Positions 7,599-17,094 are shown, numbered from the stretch's first letter. The stretch: DNA of 64,000 bases from BP-133 sp040756995 (GCA_040756995.1 JBFLYK010000011.1:1-64000); one strand, 5' to 3'. Numbers and translations are program-made. The notes: generated by a model from the letters alone, not told the origin.

Positions 7599-7981
7599 TA
7601 CCTCCCCCCGGGCGGCGGCCAACCGGATCTCGGGTGGCAGCCTGCGAGCCGCGCTCCGACCCGGACAGGAGAGCGAAGCCGGCGCCAGGTCACCACACGT
7701 GGATTTCATGTCGCCGCCCGGCATCTCGTGCTCACCATGGGCGGGGGAGCCGGCGGCCGGAATATCGGTCTCTGGTCGACGACGTCGTGAGAAGGGGGAG
7801 GTCGATCGTCCGAGCAACCAGGCCGAACCCCGAACCGCTAGCCGCCCCGCCGATTCGTAACCTTACACTCATTACGATGTATCTTCGAGCCCGAGGTTCG
7901 CTGGCCCCGCCCTGATTCCCCGGATCGGCGCCGGGCTGGCCCCCGCCCGAGTGAATTCGTCCCGACCCCCGGAGCGTGCCC
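7599..7981 (+). promoter_or_regulatory. etfBA upstream region with RRGTRTAAK site B
   Basis: No gene is seen in 383 bp. Site B, CTTACACTC at 7862-7870 (core GAGTGTAAG on the minus strand), sits about 112 bp before etfB. A -10-like TACGAT follows at the same distance as TATGAT in site A. It is probably the etfBA promoter/operator. Confidence 0.5.
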
Positions 7982-8758
7982 GTGAACATCGCCGTGTGCG
8001 TGAAGCAGATCCCCGATCCGGCCCAGCCCGGCCAGCTCGACGCCGACCACACCCTGCGGCGCGACGGCAAGCCCATCCTCGACGAGTCGGACAGCTACGG
8101 CGTCGAGATGGCCCTCCAGCTGGGCGAGGCCGCCGGGGCGGGTGAGGTCATCCTCGTCTCGATGAGTCCCGACCACGAGCTGGGCGGCATCCGCTCGGCC
8201 CTGGCCATGGGGGCGCAGCGGGCCGTCGTGGTCTCCGACCCGGCTCTGGCCGGCAGCGACGCCCTGGGCACGGCCAAGGTGCTGGCGGCGGCCATCCGCC
8301 GGGCGGGCGATGTCGACCTGGTGCTGGCCGCCACCGAGTCGAGCGACGGTTACACCGGCACTGTCCCGGGCCAGGTCGCCGAGCTGCTGGGCTGGCCGTC
8401 GCTGACCTTCGCCAGGCACGTCGAGGTGGCCGACGGGGTGGTGCGGATCCAGCGTCAGACCGAGGCCGGCTACGACATGGTCGAAGCGTCCCTGCCGGCG
8501 GTGGTGTCGGTCACGGCCGGGGTGGTCGAGCCTCGCTACCCGTCCTTCAAGGGGATCATGGCGGCCAAGAACAAACCGGTTGAGCGGCTCGCAGTCGCCG
8601 ACCTCGGCCTCGACGGCCAAGTGGGCTGGGCGGGGGCCCGCCAGGAGATCACCGCCGTCCGCCCGGCCGAGGAGCGCCAGGCGGGCGAGAAGTTCGAGGA
8701 CGACGGCACGGCCCACGACCGGATCGTCGCCTTCCTCGAGGAACTGAAGCTCATCTGA
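7982..8758 (+). CDS. etfB: Electron transfer flavoprotein beta subunit
   Basis: 258 residues, the usual EtfB length. It starts VNIAVCVKQIPDP, the hallmark N-terminus, and has DESDSYGVEMALQL and the nucleotide-loop region RAVVVSDPALAGSDALGTAKVL (residues about 80-100). The ETF beta signature follows (VEASLPAVVSVTAGVVEPRYPSFKGIMAAK region). GTG 7982 is chosen because GGAG lies 7 bases upstream; GTG 7976 is too close. With EtfA it takes electrons from acyl-CoA dehydrogenases to the membrane quinone pool. It is followed 17 bp later by etfA. The five acyl-CoA dehydrogenases of this window are its likely donors. Confidence 0.97.
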   Translation: MNIAVCVKQIPDPAQPGQLDADHTLRRDGKPILDESDSYGVEMALQLGEAAGAGEVILVSMSPDHELGGIRSALAMGAQRAVVVSDPALAGSDALGTAKVLAAAIRRAGDVDLVLAATESSDGYTGTVPGQVAELLGWPSLTFARHVEVADGVVRIQRQTEAGYDMVEASLPAVVSVTAGVVEPRYPSFKGIMAAKNKPVERLAVADLGLDGQVGWAGARQEITAVRPAEERQAGEKFEDDGTAHDRIVAFLEELKLI

Positions 8759-8775
8759 CGAGGGGAGCCACGGAC

Positions 8776-9741
8776 ATGACGCTGTCGAAGATCTGGGTGG
8801 TGGCCGAAGCGGCGGGCGGCAAGCCCTCGTCACTCACCCTCGAACTGCTGACCCGGGCCCGGGCCCTGGCCGGCACGGTCGAAGCCTTCTACGCCGGGCC
8901 CGACGGCGCCGCCCTCGCCCCCACCCTGGGCGACCACGGCGCCGCCACGCTCTTCACCGTCGACCCCGGCGACCGCCTGGTCGGCGCCCCGGCGGCCGCC
9001 ACCCTGGCCGGCCTCGCCGCCCAGCACCAGCCCGACGCCATCCTCTTCGGCGCGACCTACGACGGGCGGGACATCGCCGCCCGCCTCTCCGCCCGCCTCG
9101 ACCGGCCGGTCCTGGCCAACGGCACCTCCCTCGACACCGACGGCGACCAGCTCACGGTGGGCACCGCCATCTTCGGGGGCAACACCCTGGTCGACACCGC
9201 TCTCCGCGGCCCCAAGCCCCACCTCGGGCTGTTCCGGCCCAAGTCGTTCCCCGCCGAACCGGCCGGCGGCGACCCCGCCGCGGTGGTCGAAGTCCACGTC
9301 GCCGACGCTGGCCGGGCCGGAGAGACCCGACTCCTCGACCGCTTCGTCCAGGAGCAGGACGGCCCCAGCTTGGAAGACGCACCGGTGGTCGTCTCCGGCG
9401 GCCGGGGCCTCGGCGCCGCCGACCACTACGCCATGGTGGAGAGCCTGGCCACGCTCCTCAAGGGCGCCGCCGGCGCCTCCCGGGCCATCGTCGACGCCGG
9501 CTGGGTCCCCTACTCCCACCAGATCGGCCAGACCGGCAAGACGGTCAAACCCCGCCTCTACATCGCCTGCGGCATCTCCGGTGCCACCCAGCACCTCGTC
9601 GGCATGAAAGGCTCCGAACGCATCCTCGCCATCAACAAGGACCCGGAAGCCCCCATCTTCTCGATCGCCGACCTCGGGATCGTGGGCGACGTCCACACCG
9701 TCGTCCCCAAGGTCATCGAGGCTCTCCACGCCAGGCTCTGA
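8776..9741 (+). CDS. etfA: Electron transfer flavoprotein alpha subunit
   Basis: 321 residues, typical EtfA length. The N-terminal half is a Rossmann-like domain (IWVVAEAAGGKPSSLTLELL, DAILFGATYDGRDIAARL). The C-terminal FAD domain carries GASRAIVDAGWVPYSHQIGQ, TGKTVKPRLYIACGISGA and the signature stretch around INKDPEAPIFSIADLGIVGD. GGGGAG upstream of ATG 8776 supports the start. It forms an operon with etfB, 17 bp apart. It holds the catalytic FAD that shuttles electrons from acyl-CoA dehydrogenases to ETF:quinone oxidoreductase, which is not in the window. Confidence 0.97.
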   Translation: MTLSKIWVVAEAAGGKPSSLTLELLTRARALAGTVEAFYAGPDGAALAPTLGDHGAATLFTVDPGDRLVGAPAAATLAGLAAQHQPDAILFGATYDGRDIAARLSARLDRPVLANGTSLDTDGDQLTVGTAIFGGNTLVDTALRGPKPHLGLFRPKSFPAEPAGGDPAAVVEVHVADAGRAGETRLLDRFVQEQDGPSLEDAPVVVSGGRGLGAADHYAMVESLATLLKGAAGASRAIVDAGWVPYSHQIGQTGKTVKPRLYIACGISGATQHLVGMKGSERILAINKDPEAPIFSIADLGIVGDVHTVVPKVIEALHARL

Positions 9742-9795
9742 CACGACCAAGGCGACTCCGACCGACCCGGGGCGTAGGCCCAGGCCGCCGGCGAG

Positions 9796-10299
9796 CTATC
9801 CAGACCCGTCCTCGGTGTCACCTTCAGCCGAGGCCGCGACGGCGGGCGCTCCGCCGGCCACGCAGCCGAGGTACCGGTCCACCGCCCGTTCGATGGCCGG
9901 CCCGAACCGGGCCCGGTTGATTGCCCGCCCACCGGGGCGTCCGGGCAGCAGATACCGGAGGTGAAACTCGAGCTGCTTGGCATCGCCGGTGCCCGAGAAG
10001 CGGTAGGTGGTCGAGGCACTGGCCGGCTCCCCTCGCGGCCAGAGCCACTGCTGATCGCTCTCGAACCACAGCGCGCCTCGGTCGCCGGCCTGGATGGGAC
10101 GCAGGTGCTCCTCGACGAGCATGCGCGCCTCGGCGGCGCCGGGGGCTCGCATCGTCACGACGTAGAAGATCCGGTCCGCCGTTCCCCAGGTCTCCTGCAC
10201 CCCGGGCCAGCAGCGGCGTGCCTCAGGGGAGCGAGACCACTCGACCATCCGGCCCAGCGCGCCGGTGAATCGCGTCGTCCGTGCGACCTCGACCTCCAC
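9796..10299 (-). CDS. SRPBCC-like protein (polyketide cyclase/START-like fold)
   Basis: 167 residues from GTG 10299, with a perfect AGGAGGAG upstream. The N-terminal MEVEVARTTRFTGAL, the helix around EWSRSPEARRCWPGVQETW and the strand WLWPRGEPASASTTYRF fit the helix-grip SRPBCC layout. The closing helix RARFGPAIERAVDRYL is the long C-terminal helix of that fold. The family call rests on pattern and length, not on a diagnostic residue. It is divergent from the large sensor gene at 10439 and convergent with etfA. Ligand unknown. Confidence 0.6.
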   Translation of the reverse strand: MEVEVARTTRFTGALGRMVEWSRSPEARRCWPGVQETWGTADRIFYVVTMRAPGAAEARMLVEEHLRPIQAGDRGALWFESDQQWLWPRGEPASASTTYRFSGTGDAKQLEFHLRYLLPGRPGGRAINRARFGPAIERAVDRYLGCVAGGAPAVAASAEGDTEDGSG

Positions 10300-10438
10300 G
10301 CTCGCTCCTCCTGGTCATGGGATGGACGGGAGAGTAGAATAATTATAAGATAACGAGCGGTAGTGACGCCAGGCGTGGCGCGGGATCAGCTGGCAGCCGC
10401 GTCGGCAGTTGACGGCCCGTTGGCGTACCCTGGAAGCG

Positions 10439-13400
10439 ATGGGGGGAACCGAGGTTGCCGTCCCCGAGCGGGTGGCGGGCCGTTACCGGGTGACCGATGT
10501 CCTCGGGGTGAGTCGCGGTCTCGAGACCTGGCGGGCAACCGACGAGCGCACCGGCGAGGTGGTGATCGTCAAGAGCGGCCGCCCGCCGGTGCTGTCGGCC
10601 ACGGTCCGGTTGCGCCTGGAGCTGGAAAGTGACGTGCTCCAGCGGTTGAACCACCCGTGGCTCGCACCGCTCCTCGACTGGGGGTGGGAGCCGGACGTGG
10701 TGTATTTCGTCCAGCCGTTCGTCCCCGGGATGACCCTCGCCGAGCGGCTACGACAGGGGCCGCTGGCGCCTGCCGAGTGGCTCACGGTGGCCCGGTGCCT
10801 GGCCGCCGCCCTCGCCGAAGCCCATGAGCACGGCGTCTGCCACGGCGCCGTCAACCCCGCCAACGTTGTCGTTGACGGGGCGACGCCGCTCACCAGGGCC
10901 ACACTGATCGACTTTGGCTTGGTTCGGCGCGCCGCGCTGGTGCCTTCGGGTGTTGACCAGTCAGCGGAACGGGCCCGGTACCTGTCTCCGGAACAGGCCG
11001 GGTCGCTGCCCCGGCCGGTGGATGTCCGTTCCGATCTCTACTCGCTGGGTGTGGTGCTCTACGAGTGCGTCGCCGGGCACCCTCCGTTTGAGGGCGCCGG
11101 ACTCGGTGAGGTCCTCCGCCAGCACCTCTCCGCCCCACCTCCACCCCTTCCACACGCGGGGGTGGCTCTCCCGGGCGTGGTCGACGAGATCGTCCGGCGG
11201 CTGCTGGGGAAAGATCCGGCGGACCGCTACCAGTCCGCCTCGGCGCTGGTCGCCGACCTCGAAGCGGTGGCCGACGGCGCGGCCCGGGGCGAGACAGGGG
11301 TCGTCATCGGGGGGCACGACCGGCGCCGGAGCTTGGCCGAGCCGGCCCTGGTGGGCCGACAGGTCGAGGTCGCCACCTTCGAGGCCTACCTGGAGCAGGC
11401 CGGGCAGGGGGATGGGAAGCTCGTCCTCCTCGAGTCGGAGTCGGGTGGCGGCAAGAGCCGGCTGCTCGAGGAAGTCGGCCGGCGGGCGGCGGCGCGTGGC
11501 TTCTGGGTCCTGCGAGGCCAGGGGGCGGGTGACGCTCCGCTCCGTCCGCTGCACGTGCTGGGCGGGGTCGTCGACGGCATCGGCGACCGTGTCGACGCCG
11601 ACCCGGAACTGGCCCCGCAGCTCGGCGCTGGCATAGGGCAGCATCGGGAGGCGCTGGCCGAGGTCTTCCCGGAGCTACGGGCTGTACTGGGGGGAGCCGA
11701 CGGCCCGGTGGGCCCGGCCGCGTTTGGGGAGGCTCGGAGCGCGGCGGCGGTGGCGGCGCTGGTTGACGCTCTGGGGAACGCGGAGCGTCCGGCGGTGGTG
11801 CTCCTCGATGACTGTCAGTGGGCCGACGAGTTGAGCGTTCAGGCCCTGACCGTCTGGGAGCGGATCCCGTCGCCACCCGGCTCCCGCCACGTCCTGGTGG
11901 TTGCCTCCTTCCGGTCCGACGAGGTGTTCGATGGGCACCCGCTGCGGCGGGCGACCTCGGCCGGGGTGCGGCTACGCCCCCTGGGGAAGGACGCCATCCG
12001 CCAACTCGCCGAGTCGATGGCGGGACCGCTCCCCGCCCCGGCTCTCTCCGTGGTGCTGGATCTCGCCCGGGGCAACCCGTTCATGGCCGTCGCGGTGCTG
12101 CATGGCCTCACCGAGACGGGCGCGCTCGTGCCGGGGGCGTCGGGCTGGCGCTTCGAGGCGACGGTGGCGGGCCTGCAGTCGTCACGGCGGGTGGCAGAAG
12201 TCTTGGTGCAGCGCCTCGATCGTCTCAATCCGGAGGCCCGACACCTGCTCTCGGCCGGCGCAGTGCTGGGACGCGAGTTCGACCTCGAGCTGGCCGCCGG
12301 GCTCGTCGGTCTTCCCCTCGCCGCCGCCCTCGCCGCCGCCGACGAGGCCGAACGCCGCCAGCTCGTCTGGACGGCCAAGGAGCGTTGCACGTTCGTGCAC
12401 GACCGGTTGCGGGACGCCTGCCTGAGCCGCCTTTCGGCCGCTGCACGGGCCCAGCTGCACCAACAGGCCGCCGCCGTCCTGCAGGCAAGCGACCCGGTCC
12501 CCGCCTTCGACGTCGCCTATCACCTCGACGCCGCCGGCATGCACTCGGAAGCGGTGCCCTACGCCTTGACCGCCGCCGCGGTCGCCCAGGCCCGCCACAG
12601 CCTGCAGGTGGCCGAGGAACAGTACCGGATCGCAGACCGAGGGCTGGATCCAAGCGACAAGCGCCGAGCGCTGGTAGCCGAGGGGCTCGGGCAGGTGCTC
12701 ATGCTGCGGGGACGCTACGACGAGGCGGAACACCAGCTGATCCGGGCCCGGAGCCTGGCCGACGACGACGCTGCTGCTGCCCGCTTGGAGGGTGAGCTCG
12801 GCGAACTCGCCTTCAAGCGGGGTGATGTCGAGGGGGCCAGCGACCGCACCGAACGGGCGCTGCGCCTCCTGGGCCAACGGATGCCGCGCTGGACCCTGAC
12901 GGTCCTGCTCCTGCTGTGGTGGGAACTGGTGGTCCTCCTGGCCCGTCCGCTGCGGCGCCGGCTGCCCCGCCGCCGGCGGGACGGTGGCGCCCGGGAGGCG
13001 GCCGTGCTCACCGCCGCCCTCTACGCCCGCCTGCTGTACGCCTGGTGGTTCCGGCGGGGCACCCTGGCGGCGGCGTGGGCGCAGCTCCGGCTCCTCCATC
13101 TGGCCGACCGCTGCCCGCCGAGCCGGGAACTCGGCCATGCCTACGCCATCCACGGGGCGGCGCTCACCGCCGCCGCCCCCTTCTTGTGTCGCCGGGGCCG
13201 CTCCTTCGCCGCCCGGGCGGTGGCCATGCAGGACGAGGTGGGTGACCTGTGGGGTCGGGGTCAAGCTCGCCACTTCCAGGCGGTGGTCCTCCACGCCTGC
13301 TGCCGCTACGCCGACGCGGCGGCGACCTGTACCGAGGCTAGCGAGCTGCTGGACGGGGCGGGGGACCGCTGGGAGCTCAACACCGCCGCCTGGCACCGGG

Positions 13401-15247
13401 CCCTATGCCGCTACCGGCTGGGGGACCTCGGGGGTGCGATCGACGAAGCTGAAGCCGTCCACCACGCCGGGGTGGAACTCGGCGACGCCCAGGCCGCGGC
13501 CATGGGGTTGGAGATCTGGGCGAAAGCCTCCGGGGGTCAGGTGCCGGCCGAGGCCGTCCGCCAGGCGCTGGACGGGGACGGACGCGACGTCCAGACCACC
13601 GTGGCGCTCCTCCAAGCGGAGGGGCTGCGCCTGCTCGCAGCCGCCCGGATTGACGACGCCGTCGAGGTGCTCGAGCGGGCCGAACGGCTGATTCGCCGCC
13701 GCCGGGTGGCGAACGTCTATGTGGCGGCGGTGAAGCCGTGGCTGGCCACCGCCAAGCGCCGGGCGGCCGAGGACGCCCCGGCGTGGGCGCCCCGCCGGCG
13801 GGCGCTGCTGCGGCGGCGGGCCCGCCGGGCCGCTCGGCGGGCCGTCCGCTTCTCCCGTCTCTACCGCAACGACCGGCCGCATGCGCTGCGGGAGGCGGCG
13901 CTGGTGGCGGCCATGGGCGGCCATCCTCGGAGGGCGCGCCGGCTGCTCGGTCGTAGCCTGGCCGTGGCCACCCGGCAAGGGGCGGCGGCGGAGGCGGCGG
14001 AGACCCGGCGGGTGCGAAGCGAGATGGCGAGGGTCTTCGGCTGGGACGAGGTCGCCGCCGATCGGGCCGCCCGACCGCTGACGACCGGATTCGACCCGGG
14101 GCTCGACGGCGCCGGCGCCGTGCCCGCGGCGACCACTCCCGGGCTGGCCGACCGGCTGGATGCGTTGCTGGACGCTGGCCGCCGCCTGGCGTCGACCTCG
14201 TCGTCGGAAGCACTCAATGAGGCGGTGCAGGACGCGATCGTGGCGCTGCTGCGGCCGGAGTGGTGCGGCGTCGCCCCGGTCAATGTTGACGGTTACCTCA
14301 CGCCCGGTGAGGACCCCGACCCGATGTGGCGGAGGCTCCAGGCGCTGGTGGCCCAGGCCCTCGACGCCCGGCGAGCGGTGGTCCTGCGGGACGGCGCTGG
14401 CAGCGTCGCCGGAGACCGCCTGCCGATCGGCGGGGTCCGCTCGGCGTTGGCTGCTCCTGTCCTGGCGGGGGGCCGGCCGGTCGCCGTGGTCCTGGCCACC
14501 CACTCGCTGGCTGACCTGTTCGGCGAGACGGAGGAACGGCTGGCGGGCTTCGTTGTCGCCTTGGCCGGAGCGGCCCGGGAGCGGGACCTGGTCCAGCGGG
14601 CGGTGCGCGGCGAGGTCATCGCTGCCCAGGAGGCGGAACGCACCCGGGTCGCCCGGGACCTCCACGACGAGGTGGGCCAGTCGCTCACCTCCGTGATCCT
14701 CACCCTGCGCCTCCTCGAAGCGTCCCTCGAGGCCACCCCAGGCGACATGCACGGCCCGCTCACGCGGGTCGCTGAGGTGCGCGACCTGGCCAACGACACC
14801 CTGCGCCAGGTCCGCCGCCTGGTGTTCGAGTTGCGCCCGCCGGCCCTCGACGACCTCGGTCTGGTGGCAGCCGTGCGTCGCCTCGTCGGCGAGATCACCT
14901 ACCGGCACGCTGTCGCCGTCGACCTGGTGACCGCCGGACTCGACGACGCGCCCCGGTTCCGGCCCGAAGTCGAGACCACGGTCTATCGGGTGATCCAGGA
15001 GGCGCTCACCAACATGGTGCGCCACTCCGGAACCGACGCCGGGTCGGTCATTCTCGCTTACGGGCCCGATGGGCTCCGGGCGGTGGTCGAAGACGAAGGC
15101 GTGGGCTTCCATCCGGAGCTCACGACCCTGGCCTCCTTCGGGCTGCGGGGAATGGCCGAACGGGCCGAACTCGTCGGTGGCGCCCTGCGGATCACGTCCG
15201 CCCCCGGATCGGGGACGGCGGTGGTGCTGGAGGTTCCCCTTGCCTGA
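10439..15247 (+). CDS. Degenerate Ser/Thr kinase - AAA ATPase - GAF - histidine kinase fusion
   Basis: 1602 residues. About 14-280: protein-kinase fold with ATP Lys in VVIVKSG, DFG in LIDFGLV and SPEQAG, but the catalytic loop reads HGAVNPAN instead of HRDxKPxN and the glycine loop is degenerate, so it is probably a pseudokinase. About 300-640: signal-transduction ATPase with Walker A (SGGGKSRLL, ~336) and Walker B (VVLLDDCQWAD, ~453). About 680-1230: helical TPR-like repeats with a hydrophobic stretch near 820 (LTVLLLLWWELVVLLA). About 1237-1390: GAF. The end is HisKA_3/HATPase with H in RVARDLHDEVG (~1408), N box EALTNMVRHS and G box DEGVGF. It phosphorylates the response regulator encoded next. 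ATG 10439 is chosen; TTG 10409 is possible. Confidence 0.93.
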   Translation: MGGTEVAVPERVAGRYRVTDVLGVSRGLETWRATDERTGEVVIVKSGRPPVLSATVRLRLELESDVLQRLNHPWLAPLLDWGWEPDVVYFVQPFVPGMTLAERLRQGPLAPAEWLTVARCLAAALAEAHEHGVCHGAVNPANVVVDGATPLTRATLIDFGLVRRAALVPSGVDQSAERARYLSPEQAGSLPRPVDVRSDLYSLGVVLYECVAGHPPFEGAGLGEVLRQHLSAPPPPLPHAGVALPGVVDEIVRRLLGKDPADRYQSASALVADLEAVADGAARGETGVVIGGHDRRRSLAEPALVGRQVEVATFEAYLEQAGQGDGKLVLLESESGGGKSRLLEEVGRRAAARGFWVLRGQGAGDAPLRPLHVLGGVVDGIGDRVDADPELAPQLGAGIGQHREALAEVFPELRAVLGGADGPVGPAAFGEARSAAAVAALVDALGNAERPAVVLLDDCQWADELSVQALTVWERIPSPPGSRHVLVVASFRSDEVFDGHPLRRATSAGVRLRPLGKDAIRQLAESMAGPLPAPALSVVLDLARGNPFMAVAVLHGLTETGALVPGASGWRFEATVAGLQSSRRVAEVLVQRLDRLNPEARHLLSAGAVLGREFDLELAAGLVGLPLAAALAAADEAERRQLVWTAKERCTFVHDRLRDACLSRLSAAARAQLHQQAAAVLQASDPVPAFDVAYHLDAAGMHSEAVPYALTAAAVAQARHSLQVAEEQYRIADRGLDPSDKRRALVAEGLGQVLMLRGRYDEAEHQLIRARSLADDDAAAARLEGELGELAFKRGDVEGASDRTERALRLLGQRMPRWTLTVLLLLWWELVVLLARPLRRRLPRRRRDGGAREAAVLTAALYARLLYAWWFRRGTLAAAWAQLRLLHLADRCPPSRELGHAYAIHGAALTAAAPFLCRRGRSFAARAVAMQDEVGDLWGRGQARHFQAVVLHACCRYADAAATCTEASELLDGAGDRWELNTAAWHRALCRYRLGDLGGAIDEAEAVHHAGVELGDAQAAAMGLEIWAKASGGQVPAEAVRQALDGDGRDVQTTVALLQAEGLRLLAAARIDDAVEVLERAERLIRRRRVANVYVAAVKPWLATAKRRAAEDAPAWAPRRRALLRRRARRAARRAVRFSRLYRNDRPHALREAALVAAMGGHPRRARRLLGRSLAVATRQGAAAEAAETRRVRSEMARVFGWDEVAADRAARPLTTGFDPGLDGAGAVPAATTPGLADRLDALLDAGRRLASTSSSEALNEAVQDAIVALLRPEWCGVAPVNVDGYLTPGEDPDPMWRRLQALVAQALDARRAVVLRDGAGSVAGDRLPIGGVRSALAAPVLAGGRPVAVVLATHSLADLFGETEERLAGFVVALAGAARERDLVQRAVRGEVIAAQEAERTRVARDLHDEVGQSLTSVILTLRLLEASLEATPGDMHGPLTRVAEVRDLANDTLRQVRRLVFELRPPALDDLGLVAAVRRLVGEITYRHAVAVDLVTAGLDDAPRFRPEVETTVYRVIQEALTNMVRHSGTDAGSVILAYGPDGLRAVVEDEGVGFHPELTTLASFGLRGMAERAELVGGALRITSAPGSGTAVVLEVPLA

Positions 15248-15890
15248 CGCTGAGCCGCTCCGGGTCGCGCTCTGCGACGACCACGGCGTCATCCGCTCCG
15301 GGCTCCGCCGCATCCTCGCCGACCTCGACGGCGTGGAGGTCGTCGGGGAAGCGGCCACCGCAGCGGAGGCGGTCACCGTCGCCCAAACCGAGCATCCCGA
15401 CGTCTTCCTGGTCGATCTGACGCTGCCCGACGACAGCGGCATCTCGCTCATCGGGCGGGTCGCCCAGGTCAGCCCGGCCACCCGGATGCTCGTCCTCACG
15501 ATGCACGAGGACGTGTCCTACCTGCGGGAGGCGTTCGGAGCCGGGGCCTGCGGATACCTGCTCAAGGAGGCCGCCGACGTCGAACTCGAACTGGCCGTGC
15601 GGACCGTGGCCGCCGGCCGCCGCTACGTCCACCCCACCCTGGGGGCAAGCCTCCTGAACGACGACACGGCCGAGCCCAGCGCGGCCGTCCCGGCCGTGGA
15701 TCTCTCCCCCCGCGAGCAAGAAATCCTCCGGCTCATCGCCCTCGGCCACACCAACCCGGAGATCGCCCAGAAACTGGCGTTGTCGCCGCGCACCGTCGAG
15801 ACCCACCGGTGCCACATCCAGCAGAAGCTGGGGACCCGGAAGCGCTCGGAGCTAGTGCGCTACGCCCACCAGGCAGGCCTCCTCCGCTGA
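15240..15890 (+). CDS. NarL/FixJ-type (LuxR HTH) response regulator
   Basis: 216 residues. The receiver domain (1-120) has the acidic pair in ALCDDHG, the phospho-Asp in VFLVDLTLPD, the Thr in VLTMHED and the Lys in YLLKEA. The LuxR helix-turn-helix (150-212) has LSPREQEILRLIALG, NPEIAQKLALSPRTVETH and KLGTRKRSEL. The only sensible start is TTG 15240, overlapping the sensor's last codons by 8 bp; GGAGG sits 6 bases upstream. It is the cognate regulator of the preceding hybrid kinase by overlap and family type (HisKA_3 kinases pair with NarL regulators). Its targets are not evident from the window. Confidence 0.94.
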   Translation: MPDAEPLRVALCDDHGVIRSGLRRILADLDGVEVVGEAATAAEAVTVAQTEHPDVFLVDLTLPDDSGISLIGRVAQVSPATRMLVLTMHEDVSYLREAFGAGACGYLLKEAADVELELAVRTVAAGRRYVHPTLGASLLNDDTAEPSAAVPAVDLSPREQEILRLIALGHTNPEIAQKLALSPRTVETHRCHIQQKLGTRKRSELVRYAHQAGLLR

Positions 15891-15960
15891 CGCCCCGCTC
15901 CGCCACGGCCGGCGGGTTTCCTCGGACCCGCGAGCTGGATGAAATCCGTAGGCGGCACGG

Positions 15961-16461
15961 ATGGCAAGGGTGCCACCAGCGACCATCATCGACCGGGTGG
16001 ACGACCCCGGCGCCCGCTACGACGCCCCCACAGGCAACATCATCGACCTCCGGGCGGACCGGGATGGTGGCCCGTGGCCCTCCGTGCGCGTCGTCGTCGA
16101 GCATCCGGCCATGCGGCGCGTGATCTGCGACATTCTCCAGGAGACCGGCTGGTTCCGGGTCGTCGTCGATGACTCGGACGTCGAACTCGACGACGGCGGC
16201 GAGGGAGGGGCCGGCAGTGTCGAGTCCCGCACCCCGGAGATCGTCCTCACCGACCGACGATCGTTTCTCGAGCGGGCGTCTCCACGGAGCCGATCCGCGG
16301 TGGTCGTCATCGGCCCTGACATCGACCCGTCCTACCGGGAGGCGGCCCTGCGGACCGGCGCTGACGCCTGGCTGCGGCCCGACCGGCTGGTCGACGAGCT
16401 CGCCCCGGAACTGCGGCGGATCCTCGCCCGCTTCCCACAGCGCCATAGGCGGCATCCGTAG
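15961..16461 (+). CDS. Degenerate receiver-domain-like protein
   Basis: 166 residues. From about residue 42 it follows the receiver pattern: VRVVVEHPAMRRVICDIL, then PEIVLTD where the phospho-acceptor strand should be, VVVIG, and EAALRTGADAWLRPDRLVDEL, which resembles the end of a receiver domain with the conserved Lys replaced by Arg. The acidic pair is missing, so phosphorylation is doubtful. It lies 70 bp after the response regulator in the same direction and may modulate that system. The start at ATG 15961 has only a weak GGCGG upstream. Confidence 0.55.
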   Translation: MARVPPATIIDRVDDPGARYDAPTGNIIDLRADRDGGPWPSVRVVVEHPAMRRVICDILQETGWFRVVVDDSDVELDDGGEGGAGSVESRTPEIVLTDRRSFLERASPRSRSAVVVIGPDIDPSYREAALRTGADAWLRPDRLVDELAPELRRILARFPQRHRRHP

Positions 16462-16707
16462 AATCACGCACCATTTCGGGCAAATTTCGCGAGTGTTCAC
16501 CGGATGCGGACCCGCGGGCCCCCGCTGCAGGATGGGGTCCATCGGAAAAGGTCGTGTACGCCGAAAGTGGCTGCTGCGAGAACTGTCGCGTACGTCGAAT
16601 CGAAAGCACTGCGAGAACAATTGGGGGGATCCGCGTTGGAACGGTCTGCTCGGCCCCGTCGGAGTCGCAACGCCACGACGCATCCGTCATTGGAGGGGCT
16701 CTCAGGG

Positions 16708-17094
16708 GTGAAGCCGGTTAGCCTGGCTCGGTTCCTCGACGAGAACGGCGACTTGACCCGCGTCGCCTACGTGGACTGCCTCGCCGAGGCAGTGCTCGTT
16801 GACCGTCGCCAGCAGTCCCCCGCCGAGCAGCGTTTCCTCGCCCGCTGGTGCCGGGAGCGGGTCACAGCCTGGGTGGCTGGCCGCCGAAACTGGGATGAGG
16901 GCATCGGACTCCCCGAGAACCCTCAGTTCGTCACGGCGCTGCTGTGGCAGGCCGAATGCCTGGAGGACCCGATCCTGACCCGCCGCTTCAAAGAGCATCT
17001 CCCCGAGGAACTTCGCCACAAGTACGCGAGGCGTCGGAGTGTCGGAGACGACGCCGTCGCCGCACGCCCCGAACCCGTCGCCGTCGGTCGGTGA
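16708..17094 (+). CDS. Hypothetical protein
   Basis: 128 residues from GTG 16708, with GGAGGGG about 10 bases upstream. The frame is open for 68 codons further left, but that part is Arg-rich and lacks a ribosome site. It is a helical, Trp-containing protein: VKPVSLARFLDENGDLTRVAY, then AEQRFLARWCRERVTAWVAG, then TRRFKEHLPEELRHKYARR. The last basic stretch could touch nucleic acid or membrane. No family is recognised. It is the last intact gene before the transposon scar at 17129-18045. Confidence 0.55.
   Translation: MKPVSLARFLDENGDLTRVAYVDCLAEAVLVDRRQQSPAEQRFLARWCRERVTAWVAGRRNWDEGIGLPENPQFVTALLWQAECLEDPILTRRFKEHLPEELRHKYARRRSVGDDAVAARPEPVAVGR

Noticed and set aside
10333..10358. AT-rich block before the sensor kinase as an eighth RRGTRTAAK site
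   Set aside because: It contains AATTATAAG, which misses the GT of the core. It is more likely an ordinary promoter of the divergent genes at 10299 and 10439.
12182..13396. 404-residue minus-strand frame inside the sensor gene
   Set aside because: Shadow of the TPR-like region of the fusion protein; no ribosome site or family motif.
13403..15499. 698-residue open frame antisense to the histidine kinase
   Set aside because: Arg/Pro/Gly/His-rich composition and exact overlap with the well-supported kinase and regulator on the other strand. It is a shadow frame typical of GC-rich DNA.
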